A stretch of DNA of 64,000 nt from Leptolyngbya sp. PCC 7375 (GCF_000316115.1 NZ_JH993795.1:129555-193554); one strand, 5' to 3'. Positions 44,823 to 54,650 are shown, numbered from the stretch's first letter. Translations and numbers: made by a program. The notes: generated from the sequence alone by a model not told the origin.

Positions 44823-45518
44823 ATGACATCACATAAACCATGGTCTGAGGATCTGAAGAAGGGGATTCAGGATGTGCCCATTGTGGAATCTCCGGCCCAT
44901 TTTGATTTGAGTGAAGCTGATGTAGCTGCTGCTCGGGAACAGGGGCTGGAGATTACGAGTATTCGTGCGTTTAATGCCCATGCTGAGGACCGGCTATATG
45001 AGACTCAGCCGGTGATTCCAGATGACCAAGCCATGGCGTTGATGGAGCGTCTTGTGACAGCGGGTCGTCATTTACCGACTCCAGATAAACCCCGTTATCA
45101 GCTAACCTATGACCCCAGTGGCAGCATCACCTTAACGACTTCTGAGGGGCGATTGCTATATCGCTATTCGGGAAATATTCTCCTGCATAATGGTCTGTCA
45201 CCAGAGGATGATGCGTATTTGTCAGCTCAACTGGCAACGGTCCAAACGGTGACTGTTGCCGATGGAAAGCACCTGATGCATCAGGTGGTGGCCAATTTAG
45301 ATAAATGGCCGCAGGACCCATCTGTGGTGTTGGAGCTGGACTATGTGGCTGGTCAGCACATTTTGCTAAAGCGGACTGATGGCACGACAGTGTTTCATCA
45401 GGTTGAACAAACCGTTCTCTGCAGTGATTTTCAGCCAGCGGAATGGCAATCGTTGACGCATCGATTGGCCCACATTAACGATCCAGCTCCAGACCCCGAT
45501 CCAGATTTGGAGCTGTGA
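44823..45518 (+). CDS. Hypothetical protein of transfer region (231 aa)
   Basis: MTSHKPWSEDLKKGIQDVPI...; beta-rich with an acidic, proline-rich C-terminus (DPAPDPDPDLEL). Forms an operon with 44436. Its 3' end overlaps the convergent relaxase gene by 44 bp. Unrecognised; probably a relaxosome or transfer accessory from context. Confidence 0.6.
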   Translation: MTSHKPWSEDLKKGIQDVPIVESPAHFDLSEADVAAAREQGLEITSIRAFNAHAEDRLYETQPVIPDDQAMALMERLVTAGRHLPTPDKPRYQLTYDPSGSITLTTSEGRLLYRYSGNILLHNGLSPEDDAYLSAQLATVQTVTVADGKHLMHQVVANLDKWPQDPSVVLELDYVAGQHILLKRTDGTTVFHQVEQTVLCSDFQPAEWQSLTHRLAHINDPAPDPDPDLEL

Positions 45519-47172
45519 TGACTTTGGGCTCACGCTGCGTGTCGAGTTGGTAAACCGTGATGGGGACATGGACCTTTTTTCTCAATTGATTCAGCCGTTG
45601 ATCGCCAATGTTACCCACCAGGTGGATTTCATCAATGTGCTGTTTGGGCAGTGTTTCCCCCGTGTGAACCCAGGCAAACTCAAATACTTTGGGATGCTCA
45701 AGGTCCCAAGCGGTGACCTTCCCGTTACGATGCCTGAGCTGAACCCATCTGGGGCGATCAATCGCTTCAACCTGAACATGTACCGGTCCAACCCGACCCG
45801 GAATCCGTAAGCGATCTCCCGAACAAATCGTGACTTCGATAGGCTTGGTTGATGTCTGTTGAAGCGCTGTTTGAGGAGAGTTTAGGGTGCCCAATTGTTT
45901 GAGCCGTTGCCGAATGGCCTGGGTAAGTCTGTCGTGAAGTTCGGCAGGAGCAATCAACAGTGCTCGCTTATTCTGGGCAATGGCATGGGCAAACTGGCCG
46001 ACCGCATCGGTGTAGGGATAGGGCGTTATCAGTGTTTGTGTTGGCTGATTTGGAGCACTGATAGGGATATGGGCAGAGCGGCACAGGTGGCCATTTTGCT
46101 CATAAAGGTGTCCATCAGCTTTAGCGTCAGTGATGGCCTGAGCCAGGTCACGGTAGCCAAAGGGCTGGTCGGGATTGCCCCAGCCGTCATCGCCGAAGAC
46201 CTGCTGAATCAGGGTAAGGGTGTCGAGGGTTTCGGTGAGGCCAAGGGACTGAGTCAGGTGCTCCAAGGCAGTTTTGGCGGCATCTAATCGATGGGCTGCA
46301 TCTGAGGTCTGAGAAAGGTGAGGTTGGGGATGTTCAATGCCCAGGCCCATCTGTTGGTTTTCTGTATCCCATTGCTGACGTAATGATTCTAGGGAGCGGT
46401 GGCCCTGTTTTTTGGGACGGGTGCGGAGACAGGCGATTTGTTTTTGGGCACGTGATGCGTGATGGCCGACCGCCTGGAGAATTTGCTGTCGTCGTTTGGA
46501 CCAGTAGTCGAGTTGTTCAGGCGTATAACCAGCCAGTTCTAAATGTCCCTGGTAGCGCTTGACGGCGTAGCCTAGCTGCTGAGCGTTGATGGCAAGGTCT
46601 TGGTGATAGACCGTTTGCCACAGCTTGCGGTGTTTAAAGAGGGTGCGGGCATCCAGTGCTCTCCAGTCTTGATCAGTTTGGGTGGTATTCAGAACAACGT
46701 TGTGAGTATGGAGTTGAGGATCTTGGGCACGGCTGGTGGTATGGGCAAATTGAGCAATGATGAGATTTTCTGTTCGTTCAAAGAATACGCGCTGACCATC
46801 CCAACGGCGAGCACCGCTTTGGCTTTCAATCAGGGCTAAGGCTGTTTTGACGGCTTGGTAGTGAGCATTGAATAGGTCCACAGCACCATGCCAAAGGGTG
46901 GCCAAGCTGATGGATTTGGGGGTACTGAAGGTGAGATCGATGCCAGCGACATGATGCATTTTGAAAGCTTGGTGGAGTGGCTTGCCATCAGGGGTATAGC
47001 CATTTAACAGCGTGGAGAAGACTTGATTCTCGACCGGGCCACCCAGCTGTAGTGCATCACAACCGTTACCAGTCCATTGGCTAGCGGTTTTGGCTTCGTC
47101 TAGGGAGCAGTAATTGTCGGCCCCATAGTAATGAGCCGCGTGTTGGCTGGAGACAGAGGCAATGGACAACAT
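45475..47172 (-). CDS. MobF-family relaxase (TrwC/TraI-type) without helicase domain
   Basis: 565 residues. The N-terminal relaxase domain shows AAHYYGADNYC (nucleophile Tyr near residues 15-16), GIDLTFSTPKSISL and the metal triad FAHTTSRAQDPQLHTH (His about 144, 155, 157). MobF proteins usually continue into a RecD-like helicase and reach 900 or more residues. Here no P-loop GxGKT is visible after residue 300. It may be a shortened form relying on another helicase, or truncated at the 3' end. It nicks oriT and leads the strand; the likely oriT is the repeat region upstream (47173-47640). Confidence 0.88.
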   Translation of the reverse strand: MLSIASVSSQHAAHYYGADNYCSLDEAKTASQWTGNGCDALQLGGPVENQVFSTLLNGYTPDGKPLHQAFKMHHVAGIDLTFSTPKSISLATLWHGAVDLFNAHYQAVKTALALIESQSGARRWDGQRVFFERTENLIIAQFAHTTSRAQDPQLHTHNVVLNTTQTDQDWRALDARTLFKHRKLWQTVYHQDLAINAQQLGYAVKRYQGHLELAGYTPEQLDYWSKRRQQILQAVGHHASRAQKQIACLRTRPKKQGHRSLESLRQQWDTENQQMGLGIEHPQPHLSQTSDAAHRLDAAKTALEHLTQSLGLTETLDTLTLIQQVFGDDGWGNPDQPFGYRDLAQAITDAKADGHLYEQNGHLCRSAHIPISAPNQPTQTLITPYPYTDAVGQFAHAIAQNKRALLIAPAELHDRLTQAIRQRLKQLGTLNSPQTALQQTSTKPIEVTICSGDRLRIPGRVGPVHVQVEAIDRPRWVQLRHRNGKVTAWDLEHPKVFEFAWVHTGETLPKQHIDEIHLVGNIGDQRLNQLRKKVHVPITVYQLDTQREPKVITAPNLDRGLELDR

Positions 47173-47229
47173 GGCAGGTGTGATAAAGGGGGCGGTTTAC
47201 AAATGTCAATATTCTTGCAACAGTGTGGC

Positions 47230-47520
47230 CGTAGATTACGAGTGTAGATATCGATGTAGATTCGTTATGTAGATATCCATGTAGATTGACTGTGGAGATC
47301 GTTGTTGACTCTATGTAGAGTCCTATGTAGATATCCATGTAGATGCGCTGTAGATATCTGATGGTGATATGGGTGTAGAATCGTTGTAGATATCACTGTT
47401 GAGTCAATGGTGATAGTTGTTGAATCACTGTTGATTGAGTGGTTCGTCTCTGTAGATAGGGTGTAGATATCACTGTTGATTCAATGGTGAGTCTCTGTAG
47501 AGTTGATAGAGAATCTAAAG
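47230..47520. repeat. TGTAGATATC repeat region, candidate oriT/control region
   Basis: Six perfect TGTAGATATC copies plus about ten degenerate TGTAGAT/TGTTGAT words, many spaced roughly 12-13 bp (one helical turn). They lie between the relaxase (minus) and the plus-strand accessory genes. MobF oriT sites usually sit next to the relaxase and contain accessory-protein-binding repeats. The nick site could not be identified by eye. 47521-47640 also has no gene. Confidence 0.6.
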
Positions 47521-47640
47521 AAAGACTTTGTTGATTGAAAATTTCAACAGTCTTGTTGTTATGGTAGTGACTATCGGTTGTGTGTTGTTCAATCCGTCAG
47601 ACTGAAACGAATTAGTTCTCGCTGCAGTAATAAGTTCAGC

Positions 47641-48093
47641 ATGACCCATGCGAGGGAGTCTCTAGAAACCTTTCTGGGTGAACCCGGCCCCGGCGGTAGA
47701 CTGTCAGATCGTAACGTTGTGGCTCAAATTTTCCCAGAGATTGAGACGTATCGAAAACGAGGGTACTCATTAAGTGCAATTCATAGTGCACTGGTGCGTG
47801 GTGGAGATTTGAGCTGTACGATTACCACATTTAGAACGTATTACTATCAAGAGCGACAGCAGCGGTCTGATGAACAGTCATTACCAGAACAAGGTTCAAC
47901 GACTGACTTAACTGTTCCGATGACAGAGCCTCTTCCATTGCAGGATGTTGAAGAACAGATTTTGACAGACACATCTGATTCAAAGTCGTTATTGGCGATC
48001 AGTGACACAGAGTTAAAGGCTCAACAAGCATTGGCCAAGCGTATGTTTGCTCAACGACGGGCTGAGTTGGGAATTACCCGACGCGAAAACTAG
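47641..48093 (+). CDS. Relaxosome/TraK-like accessory protein, putative
   Basis: About 150 residues from ATG 47641 (frame opens at 47578). N-terminal helical DNA-binding-like part (ESLETFLGEPGPGGR...VAQIFPEIETYRKRGYSLSA, IHSALVRGGDLSCTITTFRT, YYYQERQQR), acidic linker, basic C-terminal helix (QQALAKRMFAQRRAELGITR). First gene after the repeat region, so it is a candidate to bind the repeats. Plasmid TraK/MobC-type proteins have such a layout; family not certain. Confidence 0.6.
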   Translation: MTHARESLETFLGEPGPGGRLSDRNVVAQIFPEIETYRKRGYSLSAIHSALVRGGDLSCTITTFRTYYYQERQQRSDEQSLPEQGSTTDLTVPMTEPLPLQDVEEQILTDTSDSKSLLAISDTELKAQQALAKRMFAQRRAELGITRREN

Positions 48094-48127
48094 ACACTAA
48101 CAACCCATTGAAGTTTGGAGGACTCCC

Positions 48128-48943
48128 ATGAGTAGTTCCACAAAGAAACAGGCTGGCTCGAAGTCAGCAGAAAAGCCTCGTATTCATTTGGTGAGCGGTG
48201 ATAAAGGAGGCACCGGGAAATCTGTGGTCTCGGCCATGCTGGTGGATTATTGCCGGTCTAAACAGCAGACTATTCAACCAATTGATGGGGATATGACCAA
48301 TCCCACCTTGAGTGGGGCCTATCCCGATGCGATTGAAATGGTGGTGTCGGATGATCGCGATATGCGATCGCAACTCAACACCATTTTTGTTTCTGCCCAA
48401 AAAGAAGGCAAAACGGTGATTGTTGACCTACCGGCCCGGTCAGAATCGGCCCTGACTGCTTGGTTCAGTGAGTACAATGTGTTGTCCTTGGCGGAGGCTC
48501 AGGGGATTCAGTTTATTAAGTGGTGGGTGACGGATGGTGATCCATCGACGCTGGATTTGTTTTCTAAGTCGGTGAAGGGCTTTCCTGAGATTCGCCATAT
48601 ATTTGTGAAAAATATGGGCCTGACTAAGCCGGTTCATTGGACGGTGTTGGAGTCATGGCCAGAGATTGGTCAGTGGCAGCAAGACGGCACCATAGAAATG
48701 ATTGAGTTTCCATGGATGGATAAGCTGCTGATTTCGCAGGTCCGTCGAGCCCAACAAACGTTTGGTGAGCTGGCGGATGCGGCAGCGACGGATGATATTT
48801 TGACCCAGGGTAGAATCCAGGGATTTTTGCGACAAGGATTTATAGCGTTAGAGCAGACCAGTGTGTTTAGTCAGGAGCCTGACAAGATACTGGCGAGGAA
48901 GTCTGTTGCTTCGACTTCTGAAAAAGAAACTGTCTCCAAATAG
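48128..48943 (+). CDS. ParA-like ATPase of transfer region (TraL-type)
   Basis: 271 residues, deviant Walker A VSGDKGGTGKSVVSAMLVD, then PIDGDMTNPTLSGAYPDA and VIVDLPARSES (Walker B region). This SIMIBI ATPase type occurs beside relaxase genes on conjugative plasmids (TraL-like), distinct from the partition parA at 19104. AGGAG precedes ATG 48128. Probably helps bring the relaxosome or plasmid to the channel; inference. Confidence 0.7.
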   Translation: MSSSTKKQAGSKSAEKPRIHLVSGDKGGTGKSVVSAMLVDYCRSKQQTIQPIDGDMTNPTLSGAYPDAIEMVVSDDRDMRSQLNTIFVSAQKEGKTVIVDLPARSESALTAWFSEYNVLSLAEAQGIQFIKWWVTDGDPSTLDLFSKSVKGFPEIRHIFVKNMGLTKPVHWTVLESWPEIGQWQQDGTIEMIEFPWMDKLLISQVRRAQQTFGELADAAATDDILTQGRIQGFLRQGFIALEQTSVFSQEPDKILARKSVASTSEKETVSK

Positions 48944-49012
48944 AAATAGTGTTTGCGCTTTAGATAGCGATGATGGGTGTATCGGGTTCTTGTTGATTAC
49001 ATGTGATGCATC

Positions 49013-49519
49013 ATGAATAGAAAACGATGGGTGTTTGGGCTCCTGGGCGCAGGTGCGTTAGGAGCGGTATTGTTAGTTTCTACGCTGGGGCGTTCTGGCG
49101 AAAAGATTGTGCCGGTGACCGCACAACAGTTGCCGGTGACGGCGAAAGCGGTGATTGGGGGTGAAACGATAGAACTGGAAGTGGCTTCGACAGCTGAGGA
49201 ACAGACGATTGGGTTAATGTTCCGAGACTCACTGCCTGCGAATCGTGGGATGTTGTTTGAGTTGCCGCGACCGAAGGCGCAGGTGCTGTGGACAAAGCAT
49301 GTGAATTTTCCGATTGATGCAGTATTTCTGTTGGATGGCAAGGTGGAGATGGTACTGGCTGAGTTGCCGCCTTGTTTGGGGGAGCCGTGTCCGGTTTATG
49401 GGGTGAGTAAGGCGGTGGACCAGGTGTTGGAGTTGCCGGGTGGTCGTGCGGCTGGTTTGGGATTGGTGCCAGGAAAAGAGGTGCGGATTCAGCAGGTGGA
49501 TTATGGGACTCAGGGCTGA
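49013..49519 (+). CDS. DUF192-family exported protein
   Basis: 168 residues: N-terminal membrane segment (WVFGLLGAGALGAVLLVSTL) then DUF192 features: IELEVASTAEEQTIGLMFRD, NRGMLFELP, KHVNFPIDAVFLLDG, CLGEPCPVYG and ELPGGRAAGLGLVPG. DUF192 proteins are small secreted domains of unknown role, frequent in cyanobacteria. Two Cys in the CLGEPC pair could form a disulfide. Confidence 0.85.
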   Translation: MNRKRWVFGLLGAGALGAVLLVSTLGRSGEKIVPVTAQQLPVTAKAVIGGETIELEVASTAEEQTIGLMFRDSLPANRGMLFELPRPKAQVLWTKHVNFPIDAVFLLDGKVEMVLAELPPCLGEPCPVYGVSKAVDQVLELPGGRAAGLGLVPGKEVRIQQVDYGTQG

Positions 49520-49659
49520 AGATGGAGGTTGCGATGCTCCGCTGGAGCGGCTTCGCCAACGCAACTACATTGATCTGTCAGTTAGTAACCTTCTGAACTC
49601 TTATGACAACTTGATAAAGCCCTGTGCTGTAGCTGGCTGTCAGCAGTAGAATGCTGGCT

Positions 49660-50454
49660 ATGGCGTATCTTCTCTCGGCAACTAAGCTCAAGTCCTATGC
49701 CCAGTGTCCCAGGGCGTACTACTACCGGTATGAGTACGGTTTGAAACAGCCGTCCGTGTTTGGTGCGGCTGTATTGGGTACGGCGTTGCATGGTGCGCTG
49801 GCGCAGCTGTATCAGGATTGGCATTATCAGGATCCGCTACCGTCTGAGGAGTGGTTACGGTATTGCTGGGAGAATCAGATTGGTGCGTTGACTGTGGCCC
49901 AGGTGGAAGAGGGATGGCAAATTCTGTGGCGGTATTTTGAGAATGAGATTTTGCTGTTAGGTGTGATGAAGCGTCCGTTGGCGACGGAGGGTAGAATTCA
50001 GGGTTTGCTGCAGGTGAATGGTCTGGAGTTTAAGCTGACGGGGCGTTATGACCGATTGGATAGCTTGGACGATGGTCTGGAGCTGATTGATTATAAGTCA
50101 GCGAAGAATCCGATGATGCCTGCGGCTGAAACGGTGGATCTGCAACTGGGGTTATATAGTTTGGCGCTGGAGCAGCGTTATGGAAAATTGCTGCGACGGA
50201 TGAGCCTGCTATTCCTGCGGACGGGGGAGCGGGTGACCTATGAGGTGACCTGTGAGCATCGGCGACAGGTGGAAATGATGATTGGTGAGTTGGCGTTGCG
50301 GCTGTTAGATGAGGAAGATTGGCAACCCCAATGTGGAGAGCAGTGTGGGCAGTGTGCTTATGCGAAGTATTGTTCGGCAGTGGAGGCTGAACCGGAACCG
50401 TTGCCGGAGGTGTATCAGAAGACGCAGAAGTTGCAGCTATGTTTTAGTTTTTAG
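49660..50454 (+). CDS. PD-(D/E)XK nuclease, RecB/Cas4-like, with Fe-S cysteines
   Basis: About 264 residues (a further in-frame ATG at 49651). SATKLKSYAQCPRAYYYRY (first Cys), LGTALHGALAQL (His), FKLTGRYDRLD (Asp), LELIDYKSAKNP (E/D-x-K), QLGLYSLAL (Q motif), and CGEQCGQCAYAKYC at the C-terminus. Four cysteines fit the 4Fe-4S staple of Cas4/AddB/Dna2 nucleases. Single-strand exonuclease activity is known in the family. No CRISPR array or cas1/2 is nearby, so it is a solo nuclease for repair, transfer or defence. Confidence 0.85.
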   Translation: MAYLLSATKLKSYAQCPRAYYYRYEYGLKQPSVFGAAVLGTALHGALAQLYQDWHYQDPLPSEEWLRYCWENQIGALTVAQVEEGWQILWRYFENEILLLGVMKRPLATEGRIQGLLQVNGLEFKLTGRYDRLDSLDDGLELIDYKSAKNPMMPAAETVDLQLGLYSLALEQRYGKLLRRMSLLFLRTGERVTYEVTCEHRRQVEMMIGELALRLLDEEDWQPQCGEQCGQCAYAKYCSAVEAEPEPLPEVYQKTQKLQLCFSF

Positions 50455-50457
50455 AGT

Positions 50458-50622
50458 CTACTCATAGTTAATTTCCTCTGCCAACTCGTTTAGTAGTGTT
50501 TGAAAGCGTGGTACTTCAAATCGATTCAGCATACTGGAAAAGTCTTGACGGTTAATCCCTGCAATTTCTATCTGTTTGCTTTTTGGGGTGAGATTAAAGC
50601 CATCAAATTTGTGAGGACCTTG
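50458..50622 (-). pseudogene. Unrecognised gene 3' fragment
   Basis: Minus-strand tail LTPKSKQIEIAGINRQDFSS... ending NELAEEINYE, with an in-frame TGA before it; a cut-off gene end between the nuclease and the Avs-like gene. Parent family not identified. Confidence 0.4.
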
Positions 50623-50663
50623 TCAAAGTTCTGATTTATTTCCTATTCTGAGAGTATGATGAC

Positions 50664-53600
50664 TCAAGTATAGATTCCCCTAATTACCTGTGTTTGCGTA
50701 AGCCATTTATTTTGAACTTTCGCTTTCTGGATTGGTGCGTAAGATATTTCACGCCAATGTGATAATAACTCCTGAATGCATCTTCTTTGGTCATAATTAT
50801 CTCGGTAATTATCAAGAACATGATTCATTATCCAGCATGCATTTTTGTCTTCTTCGGTAGATAAAAAACGCAAGCAGCTAATAACAACATTTGTGTACCA
50901 AGAGCCAAGGTCTTCCTTAAAGAAATCAACAATTGGTTGTTTGAGATTATTAAGACTTCTATTACTATCAGGATGTAGTAATAAGGCCATTGCTGCTGCT
51001 GCTTGTATTCCTGGAGTGATATTTGTATCCTTAAATATATTTTCTAATTCCGAGCAATTAGGACAGAATGCTGTAATTGTTTTCTGGATGTAAGCTAGCT
51101 CCTTGTCAATCTCTCGATTTCTCGGAGCTTTTATTCGATAAGACAAAAATGTATTTAAAATATGAGGTAGTAATGGCGCTTCCTTAGGAAGGTTTATTCT
51201 GAATGGTTCTATCCCTCCAACACTACCTTGGTCTGATACTTTATTGGCAGATGCCTTTAAGAAGGCTGTTCTCAAATCAGTCTCGCGATCTGGTGCCTCT
51301 TTCAAGAAGTTTCCCCAACTAGATGGAAAAGAAGATAATATTTTGGGCTTTTCGATGACTTTTTGAACCAACTCATCAAAAAGTGGTGTTTCATTTATGT
51401 GGTAATGTTCGCCTTGCATCCAAAGAAAAAAAGCAATTTCAGGATAGTCCTTTAAAAGTTCTTTCCAGTTATTCAAATTTTCTTCAGAAAATATATTGAC
51501 TGACGCATGAGCTCCCACAGCTTTTACAGTAGTTCGATAGCGAATACGATTGTCAAGATTTATATGCTCCTGAAAGTCTAATGTTGTTAATCCTTGAAGA
51601 TCTTGAATATTCTCATCTATTGTCTTTTCTGCATCAATTAGGAATGATACGCCTAATTGTGAAAATAAGGTGATGAGTAAATCACTTTTTTGCTCTTTGA
51701 AGACAGTCATGACCTTCACTAAATGTGAGGGACTATTTTTTTTGATAGCACATGCAATCCACTGAACGATCTGTATAATCGTGGGTGATTGGGCAAGGTC
51801 TTGATCAACAACATTTGGAGATAATTTATCAACCCATGTATTTTTGTGGTAATCAATTCTTATAAATCCATAATCTTTTTGACTGTATAGAACATCACGG
51901 GATTTCTTTCTCTTTGAAGGAAGATATTTTATAAAGACAATACTTAGAAGTTTAGACTCTAGTTCTGAAAGTCTGAAATCTTTAACTAACTCACTTTGAT
52001 TTGGAAGCTTAGCAGAAAACCTAGAAAGAAATTCTAAGATTACTTGCATCGCATCTCTTTTAAGTTTTAACCAATCATTGGTTAAAAGCTTTCTTATTAT
52101 CAAATTGTAAATCCACTGTCTTGTAAACAGTTTACTAGTTCCTGTAATAAAATCTCTCTTATTTGTGCCCTCAGAAAAAATGTGTGAGAAATAATCTGAT
52201 GGTGATGCCAGTAAAAAAATAGTAAAATCTTCTACTCGGTCATGCCCATCAGGTAGTGTTTTTAATAGAACGATAGCTGCACCTATGCTTTCAGTAGGGC
52301 TTTTATCTCGTAAGCAAGAAAACAAAAAGTTATGTAACCAAAGCCTTGAATTTACTTGGTTAACACTCAAAAGCGGTTCCAATAGATTTAGCTTTGTAGA
52401 TGCTGCCAAGGGCTCAAAGCATTTGCGGAATTGTTGACGAATTCGTTTGTCTTGCTCCAAGACGCCTTCTTGGAGTAATCTTGCTGCTGGGCTTGCCCCT
52501 CGTGCTAAACGGCGTCTTAGAATATGAAGGTTATCATCATCATCTCCTTCGTTTAAATTTTCCAGTATGCTAATAGCAACTGATAATTCTGTCTGACTAT
52601 CATTCTCAATTAAAGCACTTAGCAAGAAATGCATTACTTCTCGCCAATGTGCATCACCCGAAATAAGCTGAATTCTCTCACGTAGTTGTTCTGCTGTAAC
52701 TGATTCGTATAGAAATTCAGCGGCAAAAAATTCTTGCAATGGTCTAATATCAAAACGAACGTGATCACCATCATCAGGAGTGCTAACAAGCACAAGCCTG
52801 TCTGTTGTTGCTTTCATCAATGTATTAACGGTTGCATCAACATTGGTTTCGATTAATTGAGAGACGGCATTTTCTATCAGTTCTTTGAATTCATTTCGGT
52901 CTAGCTTTGTTTGGGCACCTTTACTTGATTCAGCCCTAGCGTGGAGTGCGAATCCCAGACGATTGTGTACTGTTTTGAGTAATTTTTCTTGTGTTCTCAA
53001 AAGTTCAGAGATCTTTTTGTCTGGTAAGTTTCTGTTTGCCTCTCTTCTTTTGATAACTTGATAGAAGTTTGTAAACAGTTTCCATTTCCTTTCTGGTGGT
53101 CTTTCTCCGTCCCTAACAACGACTGCCATAATGTGTGATTGCAATGGAGTAGTCATTAATTCTCGGACTGCTTCTGACTCAATAGAGTTTTCTAGAATTT
53201 GAATTGATTTCTTAAAGTCTGTTGAGGCTCGATCTAACTTAAGTACCGGTTCAGCACATCTTAGAGCTTGGTCTTTAGAAAGATTGACTAATTCAATCGT
53301 TGGACCGTCTAAATTTTCGAACTGACCTGAGTAACCTTGAGGTCTGGATGTACAGATAGTTAAAAGATCAGCATCAATAGAAATTGAAATATCATTGACA
53401 AAACGGCAAACCTCGAAAGCTACTTCATCCTTAACGTCTTGAGGTACTTCGTCCAAACCATCAAATATAACTAACCAGCGATGTTTTCCCAGGAGTCTCT
53501 TAAGAGTTCCTACTGAAACTTTTTGCTCAAGACCAATAGAGATGAAGTTAGCCAGATAACTCAATATACCACGTGGTTTATTTGTTCCCTGTTGGCCAAA

Positions 53601-54650
53601 CCATTGAGCAAATTCCCTTAATTCTATGGAGATAGGTACTCTAGGAATTGTTGGCCAAAAATTCAATTTTATAACTTTTTGCTTTATCTCATTTGCCAAA
53701 GACTTTCGTTTTGGTGAAACGTACTTCACATTTTTATTAGTTATCAGAGCTGCCCTTTGAATCTGACAAATAAATTGGCTGATTGTTGATTTACCATGGC
53801 CTGGCCCCCCCTTGATAAACCAAACTTTGGCTCGAGCTGGAAACTTACTCCATGCCCTCCACTCTGGTGTATCTGGCTCGTTATCATCAAAACGATGGCA
53901 CTTGGCTAGCGTTTTAACCAACCACTCTACGACCATACCTTGAAGTTTATATTCATCGCATCGGAATGGTAAATCTATGAAGAGATCCTGAATACCGGGG
54001 CGAGTATCTGAGGCAGACCCAGCTTGCTCTAGTTTTGTATATTGGTGCTCATCTAATTGTGAGAGGACTAAGAATCTTAGAATACTCTTCACTTCGGCTC
54101 TATTATCTTGAAGCTGCCCATAAAGCTCAGCTAAAACGTTGCCGGGGGTTAAAAAGTGTTGATATTCCTCTCTGACTTCAGGATAGAAGGACAGTAACTG
54201 TAAAATTTTATTTCCTCCCCAGATATGAAATCTCTCTTTAAGAGGCGGATATTCTTTTTCAATTAATGCTCGAGCTTTATCAAAGCTACCGGTTTCTGGA
54301 GCTCCTGAAGGATCAATATTTGTCGCGATTATCCAGTTGTCTGGCCATTCTCTGCGTGAATTAGGACTCTTAAAGGCACGTAATTCTTCCTTTATTTTGC
54401 TAATTAACCACTTTTGAGGATCCTTAGATAATTTCGGTTTGTGGAACTTAGACTGTATATACCAACAACCTGACCAGCGCTCTGTTTCGCTAGGATAAGG
54501 AGCCTCGCCTTGAAAGTAGCCGTCTCGGCCACCATCTGCTCCAGGCCCGAATACTGTCAATCCAGGGCCAAGAACCTTTAAAGCAAGATGATTTACCAGG
54601 TGCTCAAATGCATTTGGGTCAAGCTGAGATAAGTCGTAACTATCCGTCAT
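50664..54650 (-). CDS. Avs-like STAND protein: Mrr-type nuclease + NACHT NTPase + repeats
   Basis: 1328 residues. Residues 10-70 form an Mrr/REase-like domain (FEHLVNHLALKVLG, GADGGRDGY with Asp 43, YIQSKFHK with Q-x-K). NACHT domain at about 275-560: Walker A FIKGGPGHGKSTIS (281-288), Walker B WLVIFDGLDEVP (393-402), sensor TICTSRPQGY. From about 700 it is helical repeats. This Mrr-STAND order matches antiviral Avs (Avs4-like) proteins, which recognise phage proteins via the C-terminal repeats and then cut DNA. Single gene, low GC relative to neighbours, which suggests recent acquisition. Phage target cannot be told. Assignment by architecture; no search was possible. Confidence 0.82.
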   Translation of the reverse strand: MTDSYDLSQLDPNAFEHLVNHLALKVLGPGLTVFGPGADGGRDGYFQGEAPYPSETERWSGCWYIQSKFHKPKLSKDPQKWLISKIKEELRAFKSPNSRREWPDNWIIATNIDPSGAPETGSFDKARALIEKEYPPLKERFHIWGGNKILQLLSFYPEVREEYQHFLTPGNVLAELYGQLQDNRAEVKSILRFLVLSQLDEHQYTKLEQAGSASDTRPGIQDLFIDLPFRCDEYKLQGMVVEWLVKTLAKCHRFDDNEPDTPEWRAWSKFPARAKVWFIKGGPGHGKSTISQFICQIQRAALITNKNVKYVSPKRKSLANEIKQKVIKLNFWPTIPRVPISIELREFAQWFGQQGTNKPRGILSYLANFISIGLEQKVSVGTLKRLLGKHRWLVIFDGLDEVPQDVKDEVAFEVCRFVNDISISIDADLLTICTSRPQGYSGQFENLDGPTIELVNLSKDQALRCAEPVLKLDRASTDFKKSIQILENSIESEAVRELMTTPLQSHIMAVVVRDGERPPERKWKLFTNFYQVIKRREANRNLPDKKISELLRTQEKLLKTVHNRLGFALHARAESSKGAQTKLDRNEFKELIENAVSQLIETNVDATVNTLMKATTDRLVLVSTPDDGDHVRFDIRPLQEFFAAEFLYESVTAEQLRERIQLISGDAHWREVMHFLLSALIENDSQTELSVAISILENLNEGDDDDNLHILRRRLARGASPAARLLQEGVLEQDKRIRQQFRKCFEPLAASTKLNLLEPLLSVNQVNSRLWLHNFLFSCLRDKSPTESIGAAIVLLKTLPDGHDRVEDFTIFLLASPSDYFSHIFSEGTNKRDFITGTSKLFTRQWIYNLIIRKLLTNDWLKLKRDAMQVILEFLSRFSAKLPNQSELVKDFRLSELESKLLSIVFIKYLPSKRKKSRDVLYSQKDYGFIRIDYHKNTWVDKLSPNVVDQDLAQSPTIIQIVQWIACAIKKNSPSHLVKVMTVFKEQKSDLLITLFSQLGVSFLIDAEKTIDENIQDLQGLTTLDFQEHINLDNRIRYRTTVKAVGAHASVNIFSEENLNNWKELLKDYPEIAFFLWMQGEHYHINETPLFDELVQKVIEKPKILSSFPSSWGNFLKEAPDRETDLRTAFLKASANKVSDQGSVGGIEPFRINLPKEAPLLPHILNTFLSYRIKAPRNREIDKELAYIQKTITAFCPNCSELENIFKDTNITPGIQAAAAMALLLHPDSNRSLNNLKQPIVDFFKEDLGSWYTNVVISCLRFLSTEEDKNACWIMNHVLDNYRDNYDQRRCIQELLSHWREISYAPIQKAKVQNKWLTQTQVIRGIYT

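Noticed and set aside
49660..50454. Cas4 of a CRISPR system
   Set aside because: No cas1/cas2 or repeat array in the window; called as a solo Cas4/RecB-like nuclease instead.
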